From positions 22,352,501 to 22,416,500 of the forward strand of contig CM043705.1 of NCBI GenBank assembly GCA_023935145.1: a DNA stretch of 64,000 nt. The letters run 5' to 3'. Below are positions 45,678-55,672 of this stretch, one piece after another (position 1 is the first letter of the stretch; every line of letters starts with the position of its first letter). A program made the translations under genes and the position numbers. The notes beneath the pieces are model-generated. The model was given only the letters and a program-made list of their open reading frames with translations, was not told the origin of the DNA and made no database searches. This stretch comes from Bretschneidera sinensis (lineage: Eukaryota; Streptophyta; Magnoliopsida; Brassicales; Akaniaceae).

Positions 45678-47846
45678 TCATTTAGGATACTTATTAGATC
45701 GATCAGCCAATTGGATAACAACATTATCACTTTTAAGTGCACCTAGCTCTAAAGAAGCATAAAGACTATAAGGCATCACATTAATTGAAGCTCCTAAGTC
45801 TAGCATGACATTATCAAATTTGTTGGTACCAATCACACAAGGAACAGAAAAACTCCTTGGATCCTTAAGCTTTGGTGGCAATTTCCTTTGGATGACAGCA
45901 GAGACTGTCTCATTCAACTTCACCACCTCCTTCTCACGAGTCTGCCTCCTTGTAGTGCAAAGCTCCTTCAGAAACTTGGCATATCTTGGCACTTGCTTCA
46001 AGCACTCAATCAAAGGCATGTTGACTTGTACCTTCTTAAAAATCTCTAAGATGGCCTGATCAGATTCATCCTTCTTGGTTTTGGCAAACCCACTAGGAAA
46101 AGGTACACGAGCAAAAGGATTAGAATCAAAAGAGTGTTTAGGGTTTTGTTCATTACCTTGAGGTTTTAAAGCATTCTCAGATGATGGAGGACCAATCATT
46201 TCCGCCATTGTGGTGGTGGGATCTTTCTGTATTTCGTTCTTGGTTCTCACAACATCCTCTTCCTCATGATAGGTCACTTTGGCTTTCTTTTGAGTTTTAA
46301 GAACATCCACAATGGTCTTGCCACTCCTTGTGGTAACAACTTTAGCTTGCTCGATAATTGGGTTGGGAACAGTGTTGCTAGGCAATTTTCCACTCTCCGT
46401 TATCTTCCCCATGAAGTCCACCACTTGTCCCAATTGCTTCTTCAGCTCTGCAATATCCTTAGTGTGAGCCTGTTGACCTGTAACAAGAGCTTGAGTAGCA
46501 GTAGTTAAATTCTGTTGCCCTTGAGCAAGGGACTTTAAAATTTCATCATAATTAGAAGCAACAGAATTTGTAGGTGCAATAGGATTAGGGACAAAGTTTT
46601 GAGGTACCTGAGGCCTTATAAACAAACCTGGTGGGCGTGGAAACACTTGCCCTTGACCTTGAGGGTTCTGAACGTTATCATTGTTGGCCCAACGAAAATT
46701 GGGGTGATCTCTAAGCCCAGGGTTATATGTGTTAGAGAAAGGGTTGTACCTTTGTCCACCTTGATTACCTTGAAACCCAACAGCGTTAAGAGACTCCCAT
46801 CCTCCATTGTTGATCAGTTGGGGACATTGGTCAGTTGGATGCCCTTGAGTACAACACACACCACAGATTTGAGCAACTTGTTGTACTTGTGCTCCATTCA
46901 CGTTCAGTACCTGAGACAGAAGAGTAGACATTTTATTAACTTTTTCCTCAAGAGCAGAGTTAGAAGATACCTCATTCACCCCATGAGTGGAGTTTAACAC
47001 TCCCTCGTATTGTTGATAATTAAGAGCACGTTGGGCGAGTAACTCCTTAGCAACATCAGGTGTCTTATCGACAAAAGAACCTCCGGCAGCAGCATCTAAC
47101 AATTGACGTTCGAGGGGGAGAAGTCCTTCATAAAAGTAAGTGAGAAGATTCCCTTCTTTCATCCCATGTGAAGGACATGATGCAATTAAGCTCTTGAATC
47201 TCTCATAGTAGGCATAGAACGCCTCTTCCTTCCTTTGCTCAATTCCAGTTATCTGCTTCCTCAAGACAGTAATCCTTGAGGCAGGGAAGTACTTAGTCAG
47301 AAACTCAGTCATCAGCTTCTCCCATGTGTTGATGTAACCCGAGGGTAGATCAAACAACCAAGTCTTTGCCCTATCTTCAAGTGAAAAAGGGAATGACTTT
47401 AGCTTCAGAACGTTGAGATCCGCATTTTGTGGGCACATACTTGAACACACAAACTGGAACTCCTTGAGATGTTTGTGAGGATCTTCGTTAGTAAGCCCAT
47501 GGAATTTGGGCAAATGGTGCAAGAACCCACTCTTCAGTTCGAACTCAGCTATCTTGCCAACTGCTGGTTCTGGATAAGTAATACAAGTTGGTGCAGCTCC
47601 CCCATCAGTTGAAGAAGACATTTGCCTAATAGTTTCAGCCATTGGTACTTCGTCTTCCTTACTTGCGTCTTCTAAGTCAGGTATGTCTTCTTCCTCGTCT
47701 GACAAGTGATGTGAAAAATTATCTGACTCCTCCGACTCTAGCCTCCCTTCTTGGTGAGGTGGGGGTTGATTTGTAGAAAGTGCAACTTCTTTTAGTAAAG
47801 CCAAGCGTTTTCTAAGTTCTTGAGTCTTTCTACTAACTGCTGACAT
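45678..47846 (-). CDS. gag-pro: Gag-protease of Athila-like element B
   Basis: The frame has 722 codons from an ATG at 47846 (MSAVSRKTQELRK). The capsid-like block has FELKSGFLHHLPKFHGL and FPFSLEDRAKTWLFDLPSG. The zinc knuckle is CGVCCTQGHPTDQC. The Athila-type stretch YNPGLRDHPNFRWAN follows. The C-terminal part reaches the aspartic protease motif MLDLGASINVMPYSLY and stops at a TGA within the protease end, where pol continues in the same frame. This protein packages element RNA and holds the processing enzyme. Two young B copies exist, but the second is cut by the window before this region, so the stop cannot be compared. Confidence 0.93.
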   Translation of the reverse strand: MSAVSRKTQELRKRLALLKEVALSTNQPPPHQEGRLESEESDNFSHHLSDEEEDIPDLEDASKEDEVPMAETIRQMSSSTDGGAAPTCITYPEPAVGKIAEFELKSGFLHHLPKFHGLTNEDPHKHLKEFQFVCSSMCPQNADLNVLKLKSFPFSLEDRAKTWLFDLPSGYINTWEKLMTEFLTKYFPASRITVLRKQITGIEQRKEEAFYAYYERFKSLIASCPSHGMKEGNLLTYFYEGLLPLERQLLDAAAGGSFVDKTPDVAKELLAQRALNYQQYEGVLNSTHGVNEVSSNSALEEKVNKMSTLLSQVLNVNGAQVQQVAQICGVCCTQGHPTDQCPQLINNGGWESLNAVGFQGNQGGQRYNPFSNTYNPGLRDHPNFRWANNDNVQNPQGQGQVFPRPPGLFIRPQVPQNFVPNPIAPTNSVASNYDEILKSLAQGQQNLTTATQALVTGQQAHTKDIAELKKQLGQVVDFMGKITESGKLPSNTVPNPIIEQAKVVTTRSGKTIVDVLKTQKKAKVTYHEEEDVVRTKNEIQKDPTTTMAEMIGPPSSENALKPQGNEQNPKHSFDSNPFARVPFPSGFAKTKKDESDQAILEIFKKVQVNMPLIECLKQVPRYAKFLKELCTTRRQTREKEVVKLNETVSAVIQRKLPPKLKDPRSFSVPCVIGTNKFDNVMLDLGASINVMPYSLYASLELGALKSDNVVIQLADRSNKYPK

Positions 47847-48072
47847 TCATAGACCTAAATAACAAAAGCAAAGGAATCAATATATAAGTTAAAGTTTGAA
47901 ATACAAATAATAATGAGCTTCCCTTACAAACGTTATAAATGGTTTTAAGGAAGTCACATGCTAAAATTGCAATCAAGTAAAACACAAGTTATATTATATG
48001 TTAAGAAGAATATTAACAAGTTAAATGACACTAAAATATAGAGATTTTGCAATCCCCGGCGACGGCGCCATT
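47847..48072 (-). mobile_element. Leader of B with tRNA-Asp primer-binding site
   Basis: On the minus strand, two bases after the 5' LTR, TGGCGCCGTCGCCGGGGA (within 48049-48070) matches the complement of the plant tRNA-Asp 3' end apart from one base. The following TTGC extends the sequence beyond tRNA complementarity but pairs with U5. The remainder is untranslated leader. Confidence 0.9.
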
Positions 48073-49974
48073 TGATAGACCGTTTATTTCGGTCATCAAC
48101 AAACCCTGCAGAAGATTGTAGTAAAGTGATTAGTAGGGTATCGTTATTGGCCGGGGATTGCGGGTACTCTATACTAAAGAGTCATAAAAATAATAATAAA
48201 TGATTTGATTGGTTTAATTAGCAGTTTATAAACAAATATAAATCTACATCTATTAACATTACATAAGATTAGGGGGTTTTCATGATCTGATTTTTCTTTT
48301 TACTAATTTTACTAAGGAAATTAAAGAACAATTATTTACAATTGATCATTTTCTCTCACAATTCAGAAAATCAAGTTTGTTAAATGACTAATCAAATTGT
48401 TTCAATGTAGACAACGAATTCGTGCCTCAATCACATATCAGAATTGAATCAAAGTGCAAGCCTAAAGAGATCATGCACTTTATAAATTCCTTCTTAGATA
48501 ATCACTAAGCTTAGGAAAAGTCCATCAGCTAGTTATTTTGTTTAAGCAATCAAGTTAATACTCAGCGCATCCTTACAATTACTTAAACAAATCATTAAGA
48601 TCAAAAGGAATTATGATTCAATAACATGTTCCTTATTCCTATGAAAAAGTCCATGGATAAAGAACATGCAATTTCCAGAACATTGGCTATTGTTCATAGC
48701 TTTTACCACTTTAAATCGTACTCCAGATCAATTAGGTGATCGAAAGTGCGATTATGGCTTCAATGATTTGCAATATCAAAGTTTTCAATATAACAGAACT
48801 GAAAATTCAACATATGTAATGAATTAATATGTCTACATATCATGAACAATTCAAAAACATTAAAGAATAAATCTGAAAATTAACCAACTCATTGAATTAA
48901 TAATAATATCTAACATAAGAATCCAAGGCTGAAACAATTAAAAAGAATAGACGTAAGGGGTACACTTCTTGAACACACTCAATGAAGCTTGAGATGTTAA
49001 TGGTGATGAACCTCACGGCTATGATGATAGATGAAGGAGAACACATTTTGGAAAAGTCCTAATGTGCTCACAATTGGAGAAGGAATGGTGGAGTGTTTCA
49101 GCCTTTTGCTTCTTGAATTTTGAGTAGAGATGGTTCCAAGAGAAAAGATGATATCTTTCAGCTTACAAACACCCTATTTATAGAGCTTAGAACAACCCTC
49201 TAAGCTTAGGAAAAGCAAGAAAATAATGCTAAAAACAAGCCATGAAACATGCAAGGAAACAATCCCTAAAACATGCAAGGAAACAATCCCTAAAACATGC
49301 AAAGAATCAAGGAATGGCCAAAAGTAAGAAAGAGGAATACAATCCCGAAATTTCAGGAGGACCCAACTAGTAGAATTCAAACGGTCATATCTTCTTCCAC
49401 ACATCTCCAAATGAGCTGAAACTTGTTGGGCTGGAAAGAAGACGTCTTGAACTTCAATTTGGACCTAAGAAAGTCTCAAAAATGATATTGTTTGGGCCTG
49501 TTATGATGGGCCAAAATCCAGTAGGCTGTTGCATCCGAATCTTCCTCTACTTTGGGCTTGGACCTTGCACCTTGCTTAGTTGACAAGAGATTATGTGATT
49601 TTTTGTTGGGCAAGCCCATGTTAGGTTGGACATACCCATGTCACTAATGGACTCCAATATTCTCTTGTGTTTTGACACATCATCCAAATAATTCCAAGGT
49701 GGAACCCTACAAAGAAATCAGCAAATAATAGATAAGGAAAGTTTCCATAATTAGAAAAGTTTCTTAGAATGATAAGACTATTTTCTTAATCCACTTAGAT
49801 TTCCTAAAGTAACTAGGAAAACTCATTTTAGCGCCTTATTTTACCATTCCCACGTTCAAAAGCTTTTTAAATACTAAGAAAAGAAACTAAGCTCAAAATA
49901 ACAAAGTTAAGAGAATTGCAAAGCCAAATAGGGTAGGAAAGGCATTAAAAACGTAACACAAAGTGTTCCTATCA
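48073..49974 (-). mobile_element. 5' LTR of B element
   Basis: It is nearly identical to 38643-40543. The promoter TATAAATA lies at 49175-49182 (minus strand), tandem GGGATTGTTTCC-type repeats upstream of it, and the shared module at about 49360-49645 in sense. U5 holds GCAATCCCCGGC (48150-48161), complementary to the primer-site region at 48049-48060. Confidence 0.95.
49175..49182 (-). promoter_or_regulatory. TATA box of the B 5' LTR
   Basis: TATAAATA on the minus strand, followed by GGGTGTTTGTAAGCTG. It would drive the gag-protease-pol transcript. The box and its upstream ~450 bp correspond to those of A and C LTRs rather than to B'. Confidence 0.7.
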
Positions 49975-49979
49975 GTAGC

Positions 49980-50709
49980 CTCTTGATCCTCCTCTACATT
50001 TGCTCGGATCATAGCTACTGCTATCTCTTGATAATAATCCTCCACAATCCGACTACCTTGTGTAAGACTTTGCAATTTTGGTACAACTCACGGTAGTAAT
50101 GGCTTGGAACAAACTGTTTCTTCATCACGGTTTTCATCTCCTCCCAAGTCTCTATTGGACGCTCTCTATTTCTCCTCCTATTTAACACTAGTTGATCCCA
50201 CCAAACAATTGCATAGTCAAAAAATTCAATGGCCTCAAGTTTAACCCTTTTAACCCTAGAATAATTATGACAATGAAACACTAATTCTATCTTCTTCTCC
50301 CACTTAAGGTAAGCTTCAGGATCCTTTTTGCCTTGAAACGATGGAATCTTTATCTTAATACTACCCAAGTTATTGTCTTCCTGATTCCTAGCTTCTCTAC
50401 CTCGACCACCAAATCTCCTATGGCTAACAACTGATTCCTGATCATCTTCTTCATCAAATCCATTCCCATAATACTCTTCATCTTCAACTCTCTCGCCCTA
50501 GGTTGAACTCTCTCCCTCCTATACACATTAGGAGCGTTTTGTTGCTGCCCCACACGTGCATTCTCTACCCGATCTATCCGCTCATGAAGCTGTTCCATCT
50601 CCGTTCTCAATACTCTTCTCATCTCACCCATTAAAGCCTCCATGAGCAACTTCGGATCACTCTCTCCCGACATATCTCCAGAATTATTTTTTTTCTTGTT
50701 GTCTGACAT
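49980..50709 (-). pseudogene. gag: D element gag N-terminal half, broken
   Basis: The ATG at 50709 opens MSDNKKKNNSGDMSGES and a region with LRTEMEQLHERIDRVENARV. A frameshift near 50360 leads into IKIPSFQGKKDPEAYLKWEK and FDYAIVWWDQLVLNRRRNRE, then another into SLTQGSRIVEDYYQEIAVAM. It stops matching at the GTAGC duplication, beyond which element B lies. It continues at 38637 with the C-terminal half. This is retroelement capsid protein, not expressed intact. Confidence 0.85.
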
Positions 50710-51186
50710 GTTTGCTGCAAAAACAACGTTAGAAAAAAAAAAAGGACCTCACACACTCCCTCACGTGTTTCACTCAAAGAATGAGTCACTCAATTTCACT
50801 CGTGTTTTCACACAAAAATCAGATTGGCTTTTCCCCTCTTATGTGCTCGCCACTCTTGCCTTTTTCCACTCGTAATAATCTTCTATATGTTCTTATCAAA
50901 CTAACCGAACAAGTATCAAAGTTTTCAGCAACAATTCACCAATAACTCACAAAGAAATTCGGATTTAAAGGCTAGAATACAAGGAAACAAAGATAAGAAA
51001 TTGAAATAAGAATCGAAATGATTGAATCTAAATATTACACACTTTTTTTTTCACATTTTTTTTAAACTGGAAATTTGTTCTTCTTTTTTTTTCAATTTCT
51101 TTTTTTTAACGTTTTTTTTTATTTTTTTTTTTATGAATCAAAACAAAAGATAATCAAACCTGCAACTAGAAGGCTCTGATACCAAC
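50710..51186 (-). mobile_element. D element leader with tRNA-Met primer site
   Basis: The primer site TGGTATCAGAGC lies at 51173-51184 (minus strand), two bases from the LTR end, with a perfect initiator-Met match. The leader is very A-rich on the minus strand (T-runs near 51045-51135) and carries no gene. Corresponding leaders are at 54100-54577 and 58638-59121. Confidence 0.85.
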
Positions 51187-52946
51187 TGATATAATCCACG
51201 CCAAGAACTAAGAAATTTATGGATCAAGAAGACCTCCAAGATCGTCTAGAAGCAGATTTATGTGAGACTGCGACCCGTTACTTATATTGAAGCAAGAACC
51301 TTGGATGAAGACTGAGACTGCGACCCATTGCTTATATTGAAGCAAAAACCTTGGTATAATGAAGACACCACAATCTATTATGGAAGGATTGATTGATAAG
51401 TCGAAGATGAACGCCACGAAAACTCCGATAAGTTCAGAAGTTCTAAAAGAACTAAAGAAATTTTTTTTTCTAAAAGTATGAATCAAATCTGAATTGTGTT
51501 ATTCCAAAAGCCAATGGCTATTTAAATACATGAGAATTCGTAACCAATTAGAAAAAGAAAAACTAAGAAATAGGAAATAGGAAATAAACCTAAACAAAAT
51601 TCTGGTAGGAATAGAAAACTACGAAATAGGAAATAAACCTAAATAGAATTCTGGTAATCTAAAATCCAAATAAAGAAAGTACTTAACTTGGCATTTGCCT
51701 TATAACGCAACAATTAAATTCAGAAGGAAACAATTAAGAAAAGATGCAAGGTGCAAGCTGATGAGAATCAACAAGCACTATTAAAGGATCCATTTCATAT
51801 TCCAGTTGGGCCATTTACTAGATCAAGATCCAAGAATGTCAAAGAAGCACTTAATGGGCCGATTCAAGAGATTTGGGCTGAATCTAAAATGGGGCATTCC
51901 AAGCTTGGCCCAACAGGAGATAAAAGCATAATAAGTTTAATCCAAGCTATTGATAGTGACATGGGTATGTCCAACATAACAAGGGCCTGCCCAATAATAA
52001 TCACCTAGTCTCTTGTCAACTAAGTAAGGTGCAAGGTCCAAGCCCAAAGTGGAAGAAGATTTGGATGCAACAGCCTACTGGATTTAGGCTCATCATAACA
52101 GGCCCAAACGACATCCTTCTTAAGACTTTCTTAAGTCCAAATTGAAGATCAAATCATCATCTTTCCAACCAAATAAGTTTCATCCCATTTGGAGATGTGT
52201 ACAAGAAGATATGACCGTTTGAATTCTGGTCATTGGGTGCTCCTGAAAATTCGAAATTGTGTTCCTCTTTTTACTTTTGGCCAATTCCTTGATTCCTTGC
52301 ATGTTTTAGGGATTGTTTCCTTTCATGTTTTATGGATTGTCTCTTTACATGTTTTATGCTGTTTTCTTGCTTGTCCTAAGCTTAGAGGGTTGTTCTAAGC
52401 TCTATAAATACTTGTGTGTTGCAAGTTGAAAGCATAATAGAATTCAAAAAACACTTGAGGTTTGCTTCCTCTATTGGTTCTTCAAATAACTTTTGAACTT
52501 ATCAAGGGTTCTTCCTTGTGGCTTTCAGCTCCGACTTATCAATCAATCCTTCCACAATTGATTGTGGCGTCTTCATTATACCAAGGTTCTTGCTTCCATA
52601 CAAGAAACGGGTCGCGGTGTCACATAAAATCTGTTTTCTAGACGATTTCTGGGTAAGTATTCCAATATTGTTTGTCGGGTCTCAAAGCATGTCGATGAGG
52701 TTCGCATCACAATCCCAAAGTGGGGGAAGATTCGGATGCAATAGCCTGCTAAATTTAGGCCCATCATAACAGGCCTAAACGATATCCTTTTTGAAACTTT
52801 CTTAGGTCTAAATTGAAGTTTAACACGTCATCTTTCCATCCCAATAAGTTTCAGCCCATTTGGAGTTGCGGGCAAGAAGATATGACCATTCTAATTCTGG
52901 TCATTGGATCCTCCCGAAATTCAAAAGTGGAAGTTCCCTTTGATCA
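51187..52946 (-). mobile_element. 5' LTR of minus-strand D element, split by C fragment
   Basis: The LTR runs from 51187 to 51758 and resumes at 52710-52946. TATTTAAATA at 51519-51528 is its TATA box. It has two diverged copies of the 53-bp repeat. The shared module (52715-52925) is antisense to the element. Beyond 52946 more D internal sequence follows instead of host DNA, so another D copy was joined here. Confidence 0.85.
51759..52709 (+). mobile_element. C fragment: pol 3' end plus 3' LTR
   Basis: The first ~200 bp encode a pol C-terminal tail (DPFHIPVGPFTRSRSK, ALNGPIQEIWAESK). The frame runs on into the LTR as SDMGMSNITRACP. The LTR (51957-52709) starts TGACATGGG and ends CGCATCA, with TATAAATA near 52401. 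The flanks CAAGC (51754-51758) and CAATC (52710-52714) look like a 5-bp duplication with one change. The 5' LTR and most of the interior are missing, although the left duplication is kept. Confidence 0.8.
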
Positions 52947-53178
52947 TGGAAACCTATCCTTGTGGATCATGTATAGCATCATCCTTGGGCCCCCAAAGAT
53001 GGTTCTTAGCCCAAATGTATTGGATAAGCCCATTGAGAGTTTCCCTGAACCTTTTAGCTCGAGCCCTTGTAACTGGATCAATTGGAACTTGAATAAACCG
53101 TTTAGCTTGGGCCCTTGTAACTTGACCAATTGAAACTTAAATAGGATCCACCTCCCATTTGTTAGTCGTGTCCTCATC
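52947..53178 (-). pseudogene. D pol 3' end remnant, minus strand
   Basis: Reverse complement encodes the D tail with IQVSIGQVT.AQAKRF repeats and HIWAKNHLW. It belongs to a D copy upstream of the 5' LTR at 51187-52946, which means LTR-sharing tandem D copies existed before the inversion joint at 53179. Confidence 0.75.
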
Positions 53179-53199
53179 AACTACTGATGCTATACATGA
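53179..53199. other. Inversion joint with templated filler
   Basis: Minus-strand D sequence ends at CTCATCA and plus-strand D sequence starts at AAATTCTCAATTGG. Between them TGATGCTATACATGA (53185-53199) is an exact copy of 53261-53275. This is the mark of error-prone end joining that copied nearby sequence. Confidence 0.7.
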
Positions 53200-53295
53200 A
53201 AATTCTCAATTGGCTTATTCAACATATTTGGGCTAAGAACCACCTTTGGAGGCCCAAGGATGATGCTATACATGATCCACAAGGATGGATTTCCA
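53200..53295 (+). pseudogene. D pol 3' end remnant, plus strand
   Basis: It encodes [14 protein letters not shown] and the final residues of the D tail before the LTR start at 53296. With 52947-53178 it forms the centre of the head-to-head D arrangement. Confidence 0.75.
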
Positions 53296-54099
53296 TGATC
53301 CAAGGGAACTTCCACTTTGGAATTTCGGGAGGACCCAACAACTAGAATTAAAATAGTCATATCTTCTTTCTCGTAACTCCAAATGGGCTGAAACTTGTTG
53401 GGCTGGAAAGATGACATCTTGAACTTCAATTTAGACCTAAGAAAGTTTAAAAAAGGATATCTTTTGGGCCTGTTATGATGGGCCTAAATTCAGCAGGCTG
53501 TTGCATCCGAATCTTCTTCCACTTTAGGCTTGCACCTTGCACATTTTCTTAATTGTTTCCTTATGAATTTAATTGTTGCATTATAAGGCTTGCATGCCAA
53601 GTTAAGTACTTTCTTTATTTGGATTTTCGGTTACTAGAAATCTATTTAGGTTTATTTCCTATTTCGTAGTTTCCTATTCCTATCAGAATTCTGTTTAGGT
53701 TTATTTCTTATCTCTTAGTTTTCCTTTTTCTAATTGGTTACAAATTCTCATGTATTTAAATAGCCTGTTGGCTTTTGGAAAAACACAATTCAGATTTGAT
53801 TCATACTTTTGGAGAAAAATTTCTCTTTGGTTCTTTTAGAACTTCTGAACTTATCTGAGTTTCCGTGACGTTCATCGTCGACTTATCAATCAATCATTCC
53901 ATAATTGATTGTGGTGTCTTCATTATATCAAGGTTCTTACTTCAATATAAGCAACGGGTCGTGGTCTTAGTCTTCATTATACCAAGGTTCTTGCTTCAAT
54001 ATAAGCAACGGGTCGCGGTCTCATATAAATCTGCTTCTAGACGATCTTGGAAGTCTTCTTGGTCCATCAATTTCTTAGTTCTTGGCATGCATCATATCA
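53296..54099 (+). mobile_element. 5' LTR of plus-strand D element (804 bp)
   Basis: TGATCCAAGGG to CATATCA. It has TATTTAAATA at 53753-53762, two 53-bp repeat copies (about 53911-54023), and the shared module at about 53320-53545 in antisense. It is followed by a degenerate primer site (TGGTATAAGAAC). Confidence 0.9.
53753..53762 (+). promoter_or_regulatory. TATA box of D LTR
   Basis: TATTTAAATA, followed by GCCTGTTGGC, is conserved in D LTRs. This is the exact region the plus-strand B LTR hit in the D copy at 2113. Confidence 0.5.
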
Positions 54100-54577
54100 A
54101 TTGGTATAAGAACCTTCTAGTTGCAGGTTTGTTTATCTTTTGTTTTGATTCATAAAAAAAAAGGTGAAAAAAAACGAAATTGAAAAAAAAAGGAACAAAT
54201 TTCTAGTTTAGAAAAAAAAACATGAAAAAGAAAAAAAAAGTGCGTAATATTTAGATTCAATCATTTCGATTCTTATTTCAATTTTTCATCTTTGTTTCCT
54301 TGTATTCTAGCGTTTAAATTAGCCTTTAAATCCGAATTTCTTTGTGAGGTAAATTGTTACTGGAAACTTTGAAACTTGTTCGGTTAGTTTGATAAGAACC
54401 TATAGAGGATTATTACGAGTGGAAAAAGGCAAGAGTGGTGAGCACATAAGAGGGGAAAAGCCAATCTAATTTTTGTGTGAAAACACGAGTGAAATTGAGT
54501 GACTCATTCTTTGAGTGAAACATGTGAGGGAGTGTGTGAGGTCCTTTTGTTTTTCTAACGTTGTTTTTGCAGCAAAT
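54100..54577 (+). mobile_element. Leader of plus-strand D element
   Basis: The mutated tRNA-Met primer site is followed by A-rich sequence (54150-54240) and the conserved stretch before Gag. There is no gene. Confidence 0.75.
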
Positions 54578-55672
54578 ATGTCAGATGACAAGAACAAAAA
54601 TAATTCTGGAGATACGTCGGGAGAGGGTGATCCGAAGTTGCTCATGGAGGCTTTAATGGGTGAGATGAGAAGAGTGTTGAGAACAGAGATGGAACAGGTT
54701 CATGAGCATCATTGGGTAGAGAATGCACGTGTGGGGCAGCAACAAAACGCTCCTAATGTGCGTAGGAGAGAGAGAGTTCAACCTAGGGAGAGAGAGAGAG
54801 TTGAAGATGAAGAGTATTATGGGAATAGATTTGATGAAGAAGATGATCGGGAATCAGTTATTAGCCATAGGAGATTTGGTAGTCCAGGTAGAGAAGCTAG
54901 GAATCGGGAAGACAATAACTTGGGTAGTATTAAGATGAAGATTCTATCGTTTCAAGGCAAAAACGATCTTGAAGCTTACCTTGAGTGGGAGAAGAAGATA
55001 GAATTAGTGTTTGATTGTCATAATTATTCCGAGCTTAAAAAGGTTAAACTTGCGGCCATTGAATTTTTTGACTATGTAATTGTTTGTTGGGATCAACTAG
55101 TGTTAAATAGGAGGAGAAATAGAGAGCGTCCAATAGAGACTTGGGAGGAGATGAAACCCATGATGAGGAAACGGTTTGTTCCAAGCCATTACTACCGTGA
55201 GTTGTACCAAAAATTGCAAAGTCTTACACAAAGTAGTTGGAGTGTGGAGGATTATTATAAAGAGATGGAAGTAGCTATGATCCGAGCAAATGTAGAGGAG
55301 GATAAAGAGGCTACTATGGCTAGGTTCTTGGCTGGTTTGAACCTGGAAATTGCTAATTCGGTGGAGTTGCATCATTATGTGGAGTTGGAAGATATGGTAC
55401 ACATGGTTGTCAAAATTGAGAACCAACTCAAGAGGAGGGGCAACAATACACGACAAAACCCTAACTCGGGTTCATCTTGGAGGCCGAATTTTGTGAAGCA
55501 AGCCACGACCAAGCCCAATACCGAGCAAAAGCAAGAAAATACCAGCCGTGGAAACCAAGGTAAAACTGACTCTTCCACCACTAGAAATCGTGATATTAAG
55601 TGTTTTAAATGCCAAGGCAGGGGTCACATAGCAAGCCCCTCCAAACAAAAGAGTTATGGTATTGCGAGATAA
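54578..55672 (+). pseudogene. gag: D gag, plus-strand copy
   Basis: The ATG at 54578 starts MSDDKNKNNSGD. The frame is open through capsid-like motifs (KILSFQGKNDLEAYLEWEKK, WDQLVLNRRRNRE, RFLAGLNLEIANSVELHHY) to the zinc knuckle, CFKCQGRGHIAS. There a frameshift removes the last cysteine and ends the protein after SPSKQKSYGIAR. The nucleic-acid-binding domain is therefore incomplete. Confidence 0.85.

Larger units (their letters stand above)
38643..49974 (-). mobile_element. Athila-like Ty3/gypsy element B, nearly intact, GTAGC duplication
   Basis: LTRs of about 1.9 kb (38643-40543 and 48073-49974) differ by roughly half a dozen bases, so the insertion is very recent. The target duplication GTAGC is at 38638-38642 and 49975-49979, inside D gag. 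The element is on the minus strand: 5' LTR, tRNA-Asp primer site, gag-protease, pol, a 1.7-kb non-coding region, polypurine tract and 3' LTR. Gag style (HPNFRWAN, YNPGLR) and FMDD reverse transcriptase point to the Athila lineage. No envelope-like gene is present. Confidence 0.95.

Noticed and set aside
48049..48070. Possible tRNA-Asp gene fragment
   Set aside because: Only the 3' end is represented, at the exact position of a primer-binding site. No cloverleaf or other arms are present.
51040..51135. T-rich runs that look like poly(A) tails of LINE or SINE insertions
   Set aside because: The same runs occur in the leaders of the plus-strand D copies (54150-54240, 58690-58780), so they belong to the D leader.
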